This document shows positions 9,991 to 18,942 of a stretch of 64,000 nt of DNA, one piece after another. The notes beneath the pieces were generated by a model. The model searched no databases. It had not been told where the DNA came from and saw only the letters and a list, made by a program, of their open reading frames with translations. Numbering within the stretch: position 1 is the first letter of the stretch; each line of letters starts with the position of its first letter. The DNA lies in contig NZ_QPEX01000010.1 in the NCBI RefSeq assembly GCF_003335505.1, positions 1,240,001 through 1,304,000 of the forward strand, written 5' to 3'. The position numbers and the translations under genes are program-made. This DNA comes from Bremerella cremea. Lineage in GTDB: Bacteria > Planctomycetota > Planctomycetia > Pirellulales > Pirellulaceae.

Positions 9991-11484
9991 TTAGACCTGG
10001 CCTTTGGCTGGAACCTCGAAGCCCTTACGATAATCGCGAGTCAGCAAAGCATTGGCCGCTTCGTTGTCGATGAACGTTTCGGTCTTCGGATTGAACGACA
10101 GCATTGGGCCGAGTTGGACGCCTTCCTTGTCTAGGTTGACGCCGTTGTCCATCAAGTGGTCCTGAACACGAGCCATCGTCGCGCTGACGTCCTCGGTTGT
10201 CTTGATGTCCTTCATCCGATCCAGGCACTCTTGCTTCGAGACCTTTTCGCCCAGTTGGTACGAAATAAGACCGGTGTGGCACAAGACGCTAGAAAGGTGA
10301 CCTTCTTGAATGTGACCATTCAGGTCTTCCGGCTTGCGGCTACGGACAGCGGAAATGAAGTTGTCGTAGTGATACTGATCGTTGCCACCACTGAAATCAC
10401 GGATCTTGTTTCCTTCCTTATCGAAGGCCGAACCCGAGTGATAGCTCGTCATCACAAGATAGCCATCGGTACCTTCAAAGATCACGCCGATGCGCGAACC
10501 TTTGTAGCTGACGCTGCTTTCCTTTAGCTTCTTGTCGTACACCAAACCACGCACTTCGAAGACAAGTGACTTGTCGCCGTAGTCGTGTACCACCACTTGT
10601 GTGTTGGGGGTCGTGCCGGCGTCTTCATAACCGAAACGTCCGCCGTAGCTGATCACGTTATTGCTCAGCTCGTTGACACCCAGCCCCCAGCGTGCCAGGT
10701 CCATTTGGTGGATGCCCTGGTTGCCAAGGTCACCGTTGCCGAACGGCATTTGCCAGTGCCAATCGTAATGGAACTGAGGACGGGTAACGTCCTGCATCTG
10801 GGCTGGGCCGAGCCACAAGCTGTAATCAACCGTCTTGGGCGGCTGGTAGACACCCTTCGGGCCGATGCTCTTACGAGGCTTATAGCACAGACCACGAGCG
10901 ACTTTGATATCACCCAGCTTGCCACTATGGACGAATTCCATCGCTTCACGCATGCCTGGGTTCGAGCGGCTTTGCGTACCGGCCTGGCAAATACGATTGT
11001 ACTTCTCAGCGGCTTCAACGACGCGGGCCCCTTCGCTTACGTTGTGGCTAACCGGTTTTTCGACGTAAACGTCCTTGCCAGCTTGCAGAGCCCAGATGGC
11101 CAACAACGAGTGCGTATGATTCGGGGTCGCGATACTGACAATATCGATACCCGGTTCTTCCAGCAATTTGCGGACGTCTTGAATGAACTTCGGCTTGTGG
11201 CCATCTTGTCGCTTAGCGACCCCTTCGGCCTTGCTCTCACCAAACTTCGAGTCGCAATCGCACAAGTGCGTGATCAGCACATCGTCTCGATGCGTGAAGC
11301 CACCGATATGAGCGTTACCACGGCCATTCAAACCGACCACGGCCACATGCAGCTTTTCGTTGGGGCTTTTGCTTTGCTTCTCTTCAGCAGCCAGCAAAGA
11401 AGTCGGTGCGACAAAGGCCGCAGCCGCTGCGGTGGCGAACATCGAGCTTTCCAAGAACTCGCGTCGAGACTTGCGATTCGTCAT
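9991..11484 (-). CDS. Tat-exported Gfo/Idh/MocA family oxidoreductase
   Basis: NAD(P)-dependent sugar or polyol dehydrogenase family, 497 aa. The N-terminus carries a twin-arginine signal (SRREFL at residues 5-10 and an alanine-rich hydrophobic core ending SLLA), so the folded, cofactor-loaded protein is probably exported. The Rossmann dinucleotide motif is VAVVGLNGRGNAHI, and the EKPV motif (VYVEKPVSHN) with catalytic lysine is present. YDWHWQMPFGNGDLGNQG and HQMDLARW are typical of the large planctomycete paralogous group. The substrate is unknown. It is flanked by its own terminator and a long upstream gap, so it is probably monocistronic. Confidence 0.92.
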   Translation of the reverse strand: MTNRKSRREFLESSMFATAAAAAFVAPTSLLAAEEKQSKSPNEKLHVAVVGLNGRGNAHIGGFTHRDDVLITHLCDCDSKFGESKAEGVAKRQDGHKPKFIQDVRKLLEEPGIDIVSIATPNHTHSLLAIWALQAGKDVYVEKPVSHNVSEGARVVEAAEKYNRICQAGTQSRSNPGMREAMEFVHSGKLGDIKVARGLCYKPRKSIGPKGVYQPPKTVDYSLWLGPAQMQDVTRPQFHYDWHWQMPFGNGDLGNQGIHQMDLARWGLGVNELSNNVISYGGRFGYEDAGTTPNTQVVVHDYGDKSLVFEVRGLVYDKKLKESSVSYKGSRIGVIFEGTDGYLVMTSYHSGSAFDKEGNKIRDFSGGNDQYHYDNFISAVRSRKPEDLNGHIQEGHLSSVLCHTGLISYQLGEKVSKQECLDRMKDIKTTEDVSATMARVQDHLMDNGVNLDKEGVQLGPMLSFNPKTETFIDNEAANALLTRDYRKGFEVPAKGQV

Positions 11485-11832
11485 AGAAATGCCTTCTTGA
11501 ATATTTGAGGTGTCAGGCGGAATAGCAGGCGGGACCGCTCATGTTCAACCAAAAGTAACGATGCGATCAAAAGATGACCGACATAAGAGCCCCTTTTAGG
11601 GTGTACTTGAGCTGAACTAAGGATAACTGTTCTTAGTCATCCTGACAACTATTTCGGTGAACTCCATCCCTATCTATTCACCTATCGCCACATGGGACAC
11701 GAGAGCCTGCTTATGGCATCCCAATGGACTCATTGTCGAAAGGCCGAGACTTTGCGAATTGACCGAGAATTACAGGCCCAGAACGACTTTTTGGGCAACC
11801 AAAAACAGGCCATCTTTTTGACCGGTCAAAAA
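11485..11832. other. Intergenic region with two tandem dyads
   Basis: A 348-bp gap upstream of the minus-strand oxidoreductase and downstream of the SDR gene. A short plus-strand frame is present (from about 11692), but it has no recognisable features. The only clear structure is a pair of palindromes at 11788-11832, listed separately. Confidence 0.5.
11788..11832. repeat. Two tandem palindromes with matching outer arms
   Basis: TTTTTGG-GCAA-CCAAAAA (11788-11805) and TTTTTGACCGGTCAAAAA (11815-11832) are both perfect dyads, with centres 27 bp apart and the shared pattern TTTTTGR-N4-YCAAAAA. The second abuts the SDR stop codon. They could be a weak double terminator or a pair of operator sites for a dimeric regulator; the A/T-rich stems favour neither strongly. 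Confidence 0.5.
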
Positions 11833-12615
11833 TCACCCAAATTTCGCCACAGCCCAGTCCGCCCAAGAAGGACACAAGCGATCTAAGAGAACCATCATGT
11901 AACCCGGCTTGCTCGGGATGATCTCGTGCTTGCCAGAGCGAATTGCCCGCAGCGCCGCCAAGGCCACATCATGGGGCGTAAGCACGAACTTTCCTTCAGC
12001 AGGCAGCTTCCCCTTCTTATCGATTACCGATGCGCCAAACTCACTACTGGTGGTGCTGGGGCTAACCAAAATCACATCGATCCCTTTGCCAACCAATTCA
12101 GCCCGCAGGGCATCGCTAAATCCATGCAAAGCGAACTTGCTCGCACAGTACTCGCTCTTGCCCGGCACAGCTCGATGCCCCAAGATCGACGAGATGTTAC
12201 AGATCGCTGGTGTATTCCCCTTTTCCAGCATCGGCAGAAAGAGCCGCGTCAATTCAACGGGGGCAAAAAAGTTCACTTCCATCAACTGCCGCAACCTCTC
12301 AGGCGTCGCCTCCTGGAAGTTGCCAATGGCCCCTATGCCGGCATTATTGACCAGCACATCGAGCCCCTTTAGGTCATGCTGAGCCCGCTGAAATAGCTTC
12401 TGACGATGATCGGGATCGGCAATGTCTCCGACCAAATAAGCGGCATCTCCCCCCTTGGCATGAACCACGCCCAGCAGTTCCTCCAACCGATCTTCCCGCC
12501 GTGCCGTCAGCAGCAGACGAGCCCCCTGCTCTGCGGCGAGAATAGCCATCGCGCGGCCGATCCCCGAGGACGCTCCGGTGATGAGCATCCTTAAACCATT
12601 CAATTTCCGACGCAT
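11833..12615 (-). CDS. Short-chain dehydrogenase/reductase (SDR)
   Basis: Classical SDR, 260 aa, NAD(P)-dependent oxidoreductase. The cofactor motif TGASSGIG (residues 13-20), the NNAG motif (90-93), catalytic serine in CNISS and the YCASK motif (Y156, K160) are all present. The arginine-rich segment TARRED after strand 2 favours NADP(H). Substrate not assignable. The frame runs upstream into hflX, but ATG 12615 starts the natural N-terminus MRRKLNGLRMLITGAS and overlaps the hflX stop by one base (TAATG), showing translational coupling. A palindrome lies directly after its stop. Confidence 0.9.
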   Translation of the reverse strand: MRRKLNGLRMLITGASSGIGRAMAILAAEQGARLLLTARREDRLEELLGVVHAKGGDAAYLVGDIADPDHRQKLFQRAQHDLKGLDVLVNNAGIGAIGNFQEATPERLRQLMEVNFFAPVELTRLFLPMLEKGNTPAICNISSILGHRAVPGKSEYCASKFALHGFSDALRAELVGKGIDVILVSPSTTSSEFGASVIDKKGKLPAEGKFVLTPHDVALAALRAIRSGKHEIIPSKPGYMMVLLDRLCPSWADWAVAKFG

Positions 12616-13940
12616 TAGGCCACATCCCCCACGGCATCCGAAGTCGAACTGGACTCGCCGTAGGGACGAATAATAACGTCCGGATTCTGGTTCTGAATTC
12701 GCCCCAGATGGGCCGTCGGAATTCGGCAATGAACAAAGAGCCGCTCATCGCCATATCGCTTCGAAACAATCTCACCGTTGGTCGCCAAATAAGCCACCAA
12801 TTTGCCGTTCCCTACCGAGGCTTCAATCTCGACATCCGAGAACGATTTGCTCAGTGCATCGCTTACCGCGATCGCCAACCGATCGCTTCCTTCGCCCGTA
12901 AAAGCACTTACCGGAACCGCCCCGGGATACCGACTCTGCAATTGCTCTAAACGCCGAGAATCCTGGATCCGATCGATCTTATTAAGCACCAACAGCGTAT
13001 CTTTCTGCTCGATGCCAATTTCGGACAGCACATCGTACACGGCCGCAATTTGCTGCTCCGCTTCCGGGTTACTGGCGTCGGCCACGTGCAACAAAAGATC
13101 CGCTTGATTGGCCTCTTCCAGCGTGGCCTTAAAGCTGGCAATCAACCGGTGAGGCAGATCGCGAATAAAACCGACCGTATCACTCAAAAGGACCGGCCCC
13201 CAGTGTGGCAAACGCCACCGCCGAGTTCGCGTATCTAGCGTGGCAAATAGCATGTCCGCAGATAGCACCTGGGCATCGGTCAGCTGGTTCATCAGCGTGC
13301 TTTTGCCGGCATTCGTATAGCCAACCAAGCTGATCGTCATCGACTCGCGCCGAGCCGCAACTTGCCGCTCGCGCCGCTTCGACACTTTCTCCAGATCATC
13401 CTTCAGATCTTTAATCCGTTTCTCGACCAAACGACGGTCGACTTCCAACTGTTTTTCACCCGGGCCACGCATGCCGACGCCCATCTTGATACGGTCCAAG
13501 TGAGACCACATCCGTTTGAGCCGCGGTAGCGAGTACTCTAGCTGAGCAAGCTCGACCGCCAGGCGCGATTCCAGCGTCTGGGCATGCGTCGCAAAGATAT
13601 CGAGAATCAGCTCGGTCCGGTCGATCACCTTGCGTTCGGTTTCTCGCTCCAGATTTCGCGTTTGCCCAGGGGACAGTTCGTTGTCGAAGATGATAACGTC
13701 TGCTTCCGAAGCATCCGCGCACAGCTTCAATTCCTCGATCTTCCCTTTACCCAGATAGGTTCCCGGATCCGGTTTTTCGCGTCGTTGCGTCAACTTTCCG
13801 ACGACCGTTGTCCCGGCAGTGGTGGCCAGGCCTTCCAGTTCGTCCAATGGTTCGGCCGAGTATTCCACCTGGGGATCTAACAGCTTCACAAGAATGGCGT
13901 TTTCCTGCGCGACGCTTTGTTTACGATCTCGTTCTGTCAC
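12615..13940 (-). CDS. hflX: GTPase HflX, ribosome-associated
   Basis: Obg-HflX family translational GTPase that binds the 50S subunit and splits stalled ribosomes after stress. The product is 441 aa. An N-terminal HflX domain includes GTYLGKGKIEEL and the phrase DNELSPGQTRNLE; a coiled linker with GPGEKQLEVDRR precedes the G domain. G motifs are GYTNAGKST (P-loop), DTVGFIRDLP (G3) and NKIDRI (G4). The start is a GTG at 13940 with only a weak ribosome binding site. It is the first gene of a two-gene unit with the SDR dehydrogenase. Confidence 0.95.
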   Translation of the reverse strand: MTERDRKQSVAQENAILVKLLDPQVEYSAEPLDELEGLATTAGTTVVGKLTQRREKPDPGTYLGKGKIEELKLCADASEADVIIFDNELSPGQTRNLERETERKVIDRTELILDIFATHAQTLESRLAVELAQLEYSLPRLKRMWSHLDRIKMGVGMRGPGEKQLEVDRRLVEKRIKDLKDDLEKVSKRRERQVAARRESMTISLVGYTNAGKSTLMNQLTDAQVLSADMLFATLDTRTRRWRLPHWGPVLLSDTVGFIRDLPHRLIASFKATLEEANQADLLLHVADASNPEAEQQIAAVYDVLSEIGIEQKDTLLVLNKIDRIQDSRRLEQLQSRYPGAVPVSAFTGEGSDRLAIAVSDALSKSFSDVEIEASVGNGKLVAYLATNGEIVSKRYGDERLFVHCRIPTAHLGRIQNQNPDVIIRPYGESSSTSDAVGDVA

Positions 13941-14247
13941 AAGCGGTGCCTGCTTTTCCTTTCTTTAGACCAATGCCCCGATAGGTTATTCGCTGGGACA
14001 CGGGAACCATTATCGCCACCGAAAAGTAATTGGGCGGCATCTATTTCCATTCTAACTACCCTGGCCACGGCAGCGAAGGTGCATTCACACCCCCTGTCAG
14101 CAAGATTTTAGGGAGCAGATCGGCTATTTTCGCCCTGACCGACACTCGGGAATAGCGGCGAGATAATCCGTCTTCTAAACTAGACTAGAGGTAAATCACC
14201 GCTAAATGTTCACGAAACACCAATCATCCCATCCGAGGACAACATCC

Positions 14248-15171
14248 ATGCCTATGCATCTCGGTCGACGTCTATTCCTGCAATCCATGGCTGCCACCGG
14301 TGCCGGACTAGCTCTTAGCTCACAACTAGTAGCCGCAGAAAAGGCTGCCCCATTCAAAATCTCGCTAGCTGAATGGTCGCTGCACCGGACCATACGCGAA
14401 GGAAAGCTCGACAACCTCGATTTCGCTAAGACCGCGAAAGAAACCTGCGGCGTTGAGGCCATTGAATACGTCAATCAGTTCTTCAAAGACAAAGCCAAAG
14501 ACGAAAAGTACTTGGCCGAACTAAACAAGCGTGCCGCTGACAATGGCGTGACTCAAGTGCTGATCATGTGCGACGGCGAGGGTGCACTAGGCGCCCCCGA
14601 CGAAGCGGCCCGCAAGCAAGCCGTTGAAAACCACCACAAGTGGGTGGAAGCCGCCAAAACACTGGGCTGTCATTCGATTCGCGTCAATGCTGCCAGCGAT
14701 CACAAGCTGAGCTACGCCGAACAAATGAAGCTCGCCGCCGACGGTTTGGCTCAGCTTAGCGAATTCGCCAAGGGTTACGACATGAACGTGATCGTCGAAA
14801 ACCACGGTGGCCTTTCCTCGGACGGGGCCTGGCTGGCTGGCGTCATGAAGACCGTCAACATGGAAAACTGCGGCACCCTGCCCGATTTCGGCAACTTCCG
14901 TGTTAGCAGCAACGAAATGTACGACCGCTACAAAGGGGTCGACGAACTAATGCCGTACGCCAAAGCTGTTAGCGCCAAGACGCACGCATTCGACGTAGAA
15001 GGTAACGAAACCAACACCGACTACTTCAAGATGATGGATATCGTCGTCAACAAACATAACTACCACGGCTTTGTTGGCATCGAGTGGGAAGGAGGCGGAA
15101 TCGGTGAAATCGAAGGAATCATCGCAACCCGCAAACTCCTAGAACGCTGTGCCGAAAAGCTCTCGGCCTAA
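14248..15171 (+). CDS. Tat-exported sugar phosphate isomerase/epimerase-like TIM barrel
   Basis: AP endonuclease 2/xylose isomerase-like TIM barrel, 307 aa. The N-terminus is a twin-arginine signal (GRRLFLQS, then an Ala/Gly-rich core ending VAAEK). The mature part starts [21 protein letters not shown] and [10 protein letters not shown] contain acidic and histidine residues at the metal-site positions of the family. Family members isomerise or epimerise sugars, hydroxypyruvate or inosose; the substrate is not determinable. ATG 14248 is chosen because GAGG lies about 10 nt upstream and the frame start at 14206 would put unrelated residues before the Tat motif. A strong terminator follows. Confidence 0.88.
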   Translation: MPMHLGRRLFLQSMAATGAGLALSSQLVAAEKAAPFKISLAEWSLHRTIREGKLDNLDFAKTAKETCGVEAIEYVNQFFKDKAKDEKYLAELNKRAADNGVTQVLIMCDGEGALGAPDEAARKQAVENHHKWVEAAKTLGCHSIRVNAASDHKLSYAEQMKLAADGLAQLSEFAKGYDMNVIVENHGGLSSDGAWLAGVMKTVNMENCGTLPDFGNFRVSSNEMYDRYKGVDELMPYAKAVSAKTHAFDVEGNETNTDYFKMMDIVVNKHNYHGFVGIEWEGGGIGEIEGIIATRKLLERCAEKLSA

Positions 15172-15196
15172 TCGAGCCAACAAACATCAACCAACG

Positions 15197-15233
15197 AGCC
15201 CCCGGCGGAAAATTCCGCCGGGGGCTTTTTTTT
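15197..15233 (+). terminator. Strong rho-independent terminator
   Basis: A 14-bp stem AGCCCCCGGCGGAA/TTCCGCCGGGGGCT (15197-15210 with 15213-15226) is followed by a run of T to 15233. It ends the Tat TIM-barrel transcription unit. Confidence 0.92.
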
Positions 15234-15560
15234 CGCTAGCACACCTTACCCAAACCAACATCGGGGAAGTTTTTGGAACTATTTCGGGAAAAATCCGGCG
15301 TCGCCGAGAGGACAACTAGGCCCGTGCGACTTTCGGGGCTGCTCAACTTTTAAGCAGAGACCCCGGTGCCCAAAAAAGTCGCGTCACTGCATGCAAAACA
15401 CGCAGGCATTGCTAGTAGCTCTAAGTGCTTGCACTGCAGTCACTTCTACGCTGCTCTTGACGCGACTCCCAAGATTCTGGCATACCGTTACACATCGCAT
15501 GGCCAATCAAGCCGTGACGGTGACTTTGTCCTCAGTCGTTTCCAGGAAGGAGCCTCCCCC
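15234..15560 (+). other. Upstream region of the ribbon-helix-helix gene
   Basis: This 327-bp stretch has no supported gene. The ribbon-helix-helix frame is open through its last 195 bases, but the translation there is compositionally unlike the protein and lacks a start with a ribosome binding site. It probably contains the promoter and leader of the next gene. Confidence 0.45.
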
Positions 15561-16190
15561 ATGTCGCAGTTCAACCAAGGCACGAACCCGTATCCGCAGA
15601 CGTCTCAGCCCGCGGCTCGGCCCGTTTTTCCAAGCACCACGTTTCCCCCACAGCAAACCAATCAGCAGCCATACCACACGCCGCAGCCGCAGCAACATAC
15701 GACCGAAAGCAGCTATGCTTCGCCTCGGCCTACGTTCACCGGCTCGCCTCAGGCCCCGGTTCAACCGGCCGCCCCAGCTGGCCCCGCGATGAACGTCGCC
15801 CCAACCGCCACCTTTGACGAGAAGAAGGCCGAAGTCGTCCGCATCGCTCGCGAGTTTTTCCGTGGCGTGCCAGACTGGGTTACTTTCTTCCGCGAGATCC
15901 TCGGCGTCGAAGGCGTGATCCAACGTCTGTTCACCCAGCCGGAAGAATTCACCAAGTTCGAGCAATCGGACGAGTACGGTGAAATCCAGCTCATGATCGT
16001 TAAGCTGCGTGAACGCACCAACGTTCAAAACGAATCGAAAGAGCCAACCCGCGTGATCACCGTGCGTCTGCCCAAGAGCCTGCACGAATCGCTGCGTGTC
16101 GAAGCCCATTCGCGTCGTACCAGCATGAACAAGCTGTGCATCTCGAAATTGTTGCAAGTCATCGACGACTCGATGATCCCCAACGACTAA
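15561..16190 (+). CDS. Ribbon-helix-helix protein with Q/P-rich disordered N-terminus
   Basis: A 209-aa protein of three parts. Residues 1-80 are rich in Gln, Pro, Thr and Ser and look disordered. Residues 85-150 form a charged, probably helical segment (EFFRGVPDWVTFFREILGV and on to KLRERTNV). Residues 155-200 read as a ribbon-helix-helix domain of the HicB/Arc type: a short strand VITVRLPKSL followed by two helices containing RRTSMNKLCISKLLQ. RHH domains bind DNA as dimers, so a regulatory or nucleoid role is likely, but no target is visible and no toxin gene is adjacent. The start at 15561 is supported by CAGGAAGGAG 8 nt upstream. A terminator follows about 200 bp later. Confidence 0.75.
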   Translation: MSQFNQGTNPYPQTSQPAARPVFPSTTFPPQQTNQQPYHTPQPQQHTTESSYASPRPTFTGSPQAPVQPAAPAGPAMNVAPTATFDEKKAEVVRIAREFFRGVPDWVTFFREILGVEGVIQRLFTQPEEFTKFEQSDEYGEIQLMIVKLRERTNVQNESKEPTRVITVRLPKSLHESLRVEAHSRRTSMNKLCISKLLQVIDDSMIPND

Positions 16191-16394
16191 GGCTCCGGAT
16201 GCCGCCCAAGGGTCGTGCCGGCCATTCACCGAACACGCCCCGGAAGCTTTACCAAGACAACCAGCCGGCGTTCACGGTTTCCCACAACCGCCACTCGCTT
16301 TCGGCACAACTTGCGCTTCCAACGCGTCTTTTCAACGTCGCCTTGTCGACGCAATGAAAGACTGCGGTATTGAATTCGATTGCGGCTGAGGACG

Positions 16395-16441
16395 AAAAGG
16401 GCCTGGTATATTCGCTAAGCGATCTTGCCGGCCCTTTTTTT
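16395..16441 (+). terminator. Rho-independent terminator
   Basis: AAAAGGGCC (16395-16403) pairs with GGCCCTTTT (16430-16438), followed by further T residues to 16441. The 26-nt loop can form a small inner hairpin (GCTAAGC/GATCTTGC region). It lies about 205 bp after the ribbon-helix-helix stop. Confidence 0.75.
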
Positions 16442-16561
16442 CATTGCATTTCACGGAGACCCGCGAAAAAAATCCTTTGGCAGCGAATCAACTCCAAAGT
16501 AAAACAATTAATAGGGGGAGAAACTAATTAAACACTTTTTGGTCGCTATGAATCCATCACC

Positions 16562-16876
16562 ATGAACAGCGAAGAGCTTAGCCTCCAATCGAGGCCCAAA
16601 CGTCAACCTCCCTATGGCGTTATCTTGCACAATGACGATCTGAATTCCTTTGATTACGTCATCGATTCCATTCGGAATGTCTTTCATTACGAACTGGAAA
16701 AATGCTATCAGCTGACACTCGAAGCGCACGAGACTGGCCGGAGCTTACTTTGGTCCGGCCCCCTAGAAGGAGCAGAACTGAAACAGGAACTTCTCCTCTC
16801 GTGCGGCCCAGATCCGGTCATGCGAAGGAAGGGGGCGCTTCCCCTAAGCGTCACGTTAGAAGAATTACCTCAATAA
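16562..16876 (+). CDS. ClpS-like ATP-dependent Clp protease adaptor
   Basis: Adaptor of the N-end rule pathway that delivers substrates to ClpA/ClpC-ClpP. The 104-aa protein has the ClpS core: PYGVILHNDDLNSFDYVIDS, with the NDD substrate-contact residues at 24-26, then helices with a CYQLTLEAHETGRS segment where canonical ClpS has a metal-like KA..VH..G pattern, and WSGPLEGAELKQ. It is somewhat divergent: the C-terminal strand differs from the proteobacterial protein. No clpA/clpC is adjacent. The start ATG has no strong Shine-Dalgarno. Fifty base pairs separate it from the TrhO-RluA fusion on the same strand, so the two may be cotranscribed. Confidence 0.82.
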   Translation: MNSEELSLQSRPKRQPPYGVILHNDDLNSFDYVIDSIRNVFHYELEKCYQLTLEAHETGRSLLWSGPLEGAELKQELLLSCGPDPVMRRKGALPLSVTLEELPQ

Positions 16877-16925
16877 GCGGATCCCCCCGTTTGCGAAAAC
16901 GGAGTGACCTCCGATAATTTGTGGC

Positions 16926-18776
16926 ATGAACACGACGACTGTCTTGCCCGACACTGGGCCTGTGCTGAATATCTCTTCCTACCTTTTCGCACCCTTGCGA
17001 GACCTCAAGCCGATGCGCGATTCGCTTCGTCGCATTTGCCGGCGACTCGACCTGCGCGGAACGATTTTGCTCAGCACGGAAGGGATCAACCTGTTTGTCG
17101 CCGGCCCAGATGAAAACGTCCACAAGCTACTCGACAAGCTCCGCCAAATCCCCGGCTTGGAAAAATTGGAAGCCAAAGAGAGCTTTACCAGCTACCAGCC
17201 GTTTCGGCGGATGCTCGTAAAGATCAAGAAAGAGATCATCGCATTCGGCATCGACGGGATCGAACCCGCCCAGCGCACCGCCCCTAAGCTTCCACCACAA
17301 CAACTCAAGCAGTGGCTAGACGAGGGGAAGCCGCTGATGCTGTACGACGTGCGCAACGACTACGAAGTGAAAGTCGGCACCTTCGCCGGCGCGGTCCCTG
17401 CCGGCATTGACACCTTTCGCGATTTTCCCCAGGCCGTGTCGAACCTGCCCGAAGATGCGAAGTCGACCCCGGTCGTGATGTTTTGCACCGGCGGAATTCG
17501 TTGCGAGAAAGCTGGCCCCTTCATGCAGCAAGCTGGCTTCCAAGAGGTCTACCAGTTGGAAGGGGGCATCCTGAAATACTTTGAACTGGTTGGTGGCGAT
17601 CACTACCAGGGGGATTGCTTCGTCTTCGACCAACGTGTGGCCGTCGACCCTAGCCTGCAAGAGTCGCCCATTGCCCAGTGCTTTGCCTGCCAAGCTCCCC
17701 TGACCACCGAGGAACAGAATTCGCCGCTCTACGTCCCCGGGCAGTCGTGTCCGCACTGCTTCAAGTCGACTCAGGAAGCGATGGCCGCTGTGCTTGCTCG
17801 GCGTCAAGAGAAACTCAAAAAGGTTACCTCTCCGCTGCCAGGCAGTATTCCCTATACCAATACGCGCCGGCTTTACATCTCGTCGGAACAAAAAGGGAAA
17901 ACACTTTACGAAGTACTCGCCGATAAAGTACCGGCTGCTTCCCAAGGTTTCTGGGAACAAATGGTTGCTCAGCGATTGATGGTCGAAATTATCGAGCATC
18001 AAGACGAACGCCTGGTCGAGTACCGCGCGGTCGATCCCCATGTCCCGCTAAAGCCAGGACAACACTTCGAACAACGCTATCCCGGCACGACCGAACCCGA
18101 CGTCAGTGCGGACCTACAAGTTTTGTACGAAGACAATGCTCTGATTGTCGTGAGCAAACCAGCTCCGCTCCCGATGCACCCGTGTGGGCGATTCAACAAG
18201 AATTCGTTGATCAGCTTTCTGGAGCAAGTTTACCATCCTCAAAAGCTGCGTATTGCCCACCGTTTAGATGCCAACACAACCGGGGTCGCCGTTCTTTCAC
18301 GCACCAGCGCCGTCGCTCGTCAGGTTCAGCCCCAGTTCGAGCAAGGCCGCGTCGAGAAACGTTACTTGGCTCGTGTCTATGGTCACCCTAGCGAAGACAC
18401 CTTTGTTTGCGAAGAACCGATCGGCACATCACGGGTAAAAGGTGGCGGTCGTCGCGTGGAAGAAGGAGGCCAGGCGGCGCGAACCGATTTTGTCGTTCGC
18501 AAGCGGCTTGCCGATGGCACGGCTCTCTTGGAAGTCTCTCCCAAAACCGGTCGTACCAACCAGATTCGTCTTCACCTCTGGCATCTCGGTTTCCCAATTG
18601 TGGGCGATCCGATGTATCAGCAAGGAGGCGTGATGCAAGAAAAGCAAACACTTGGCATCGACGAACCGCCCATGTGTCTGCATGCCTGGGAAGTCACTTT
18701 CCGACATCCACAAACCGCTGAGATGGTCACCTTCCAAGCCCCGCCGCCCGCTTGGGCTGAAAACTTGGGCGATTAA
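16926..18776 (+). CDS. TrhO rhodanese-type tRNA hydroxylase fused to RluA pseudouridine synthase
   Basis: One 616-aa polypeptide with two RNA-modification modules. Residues 1-235 match the TrhO/YceA family: an N-terminal acylphosphatase-like domain ([13 protein letters not shown]) and a rhodanese domain with the active-site loop CTGGIRCEK (C187, C193). In known TrhO this domain makes 5-hydroxyuridine at tRNA position 34. A four-cysteine segment follows (CFAC at 252-255, CPHC at 275-278), resembling a zinc knuckle. From about 310 an S4-like/linker region leads into an RluA domain (395-616) with [11 protein letters not shown] (catalytic D448), KRYLARVYG and [12 protein letters not shown]. The two parts are in one uninterrupted frame. 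The pseudouridine target is unknown; a tRNA target is inferred from the partner domain. Confidence 0.92.
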   Translation: MNTTTVLPDTGPVLNISSYLFAPLRDLKPMRDSLRRICRRLDLRGTILLSTEGINLFVAGPDENVHKLLDKLRQIPGLEKLEAKESFTSYQPFRRMLVKIKKEIIAFGIDGIEPAQRTAPKLPPQQLKQWLDEGKPLMLYDVRNDYEVKVGTFAGAVPAGIDTFRDFPQAVSNLPEDAKSTPVVMFCTGGIRCEKAGPFMQQAGFQEVYQLEGGILKYFELVGGDHYQGDCFVFDQRVAVDPSLQESPIAQCFACQAPLTTEEQNSPLYVPGQSCPHCFKSTQEAMAAVLARRQEKLKKVTSPLPGSIPYTNTRRLYISSEQKGKTLYEVLADKVPAASQGFWEQMVAQRLMVEIIEHQDERLVEYRAVDPHVPLKPGQHFEQRYPGTTEPDVSADLQVLYEDNALIVVSKPAPLPMHPCGRFNKNSLISFLEQVYHPQKLRIAHRLDANTTGVAVLSRTSAVARQVQPQFEQGRVEKRYLARVYGHPSEDTFVCEEPIGTSRVKGGGRRVEEGGQAARTDFVVRKRLADGTALLEVSPKTGRTNQIRLHLWHLGFPIVGDPMYQQGGVMQEKQTLGIDEPPMCLHAWEVTFRHPQTAEMVTFQAPPPAWAENLGD

Positions 18777-18848
18777 GGCCTGCTCGGCAGATCACCTTAT
18801 TTACGATTCCTTGCCCAGGTTGTCACCTTCGCAGTAACGCAATTTTCC

Positions 18849-18876
18849 GCAGCAGGCAATTTGTCTGCTGCTTTTT
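18849..18876 (+). terminator. Rho-independent terminator after the TrhO-RluA fusion
   Basis: GCAGCAG (18849-18855) pairs with CTGCTGC (18865-18871), loop of 9 nt, followed by five T residues. It lies 73 bp past the stop codon. Confidence 0.75.
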
Positions 18877-18942
18877 CTTGCGCGTAGCTCAGATCGATTG
18901 TCCGTCCACCAGACAAACAAGCAAAGCCCAACCGAGCGTGAA

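Noticed and set aside
15366..15560. In-frame extension of the ribbon-helix-helix protein
   Set aside because: The extra 65 residues have a different composition and no ribosome binding site; ATG 15561 has CAGGAAGGAG upstream.
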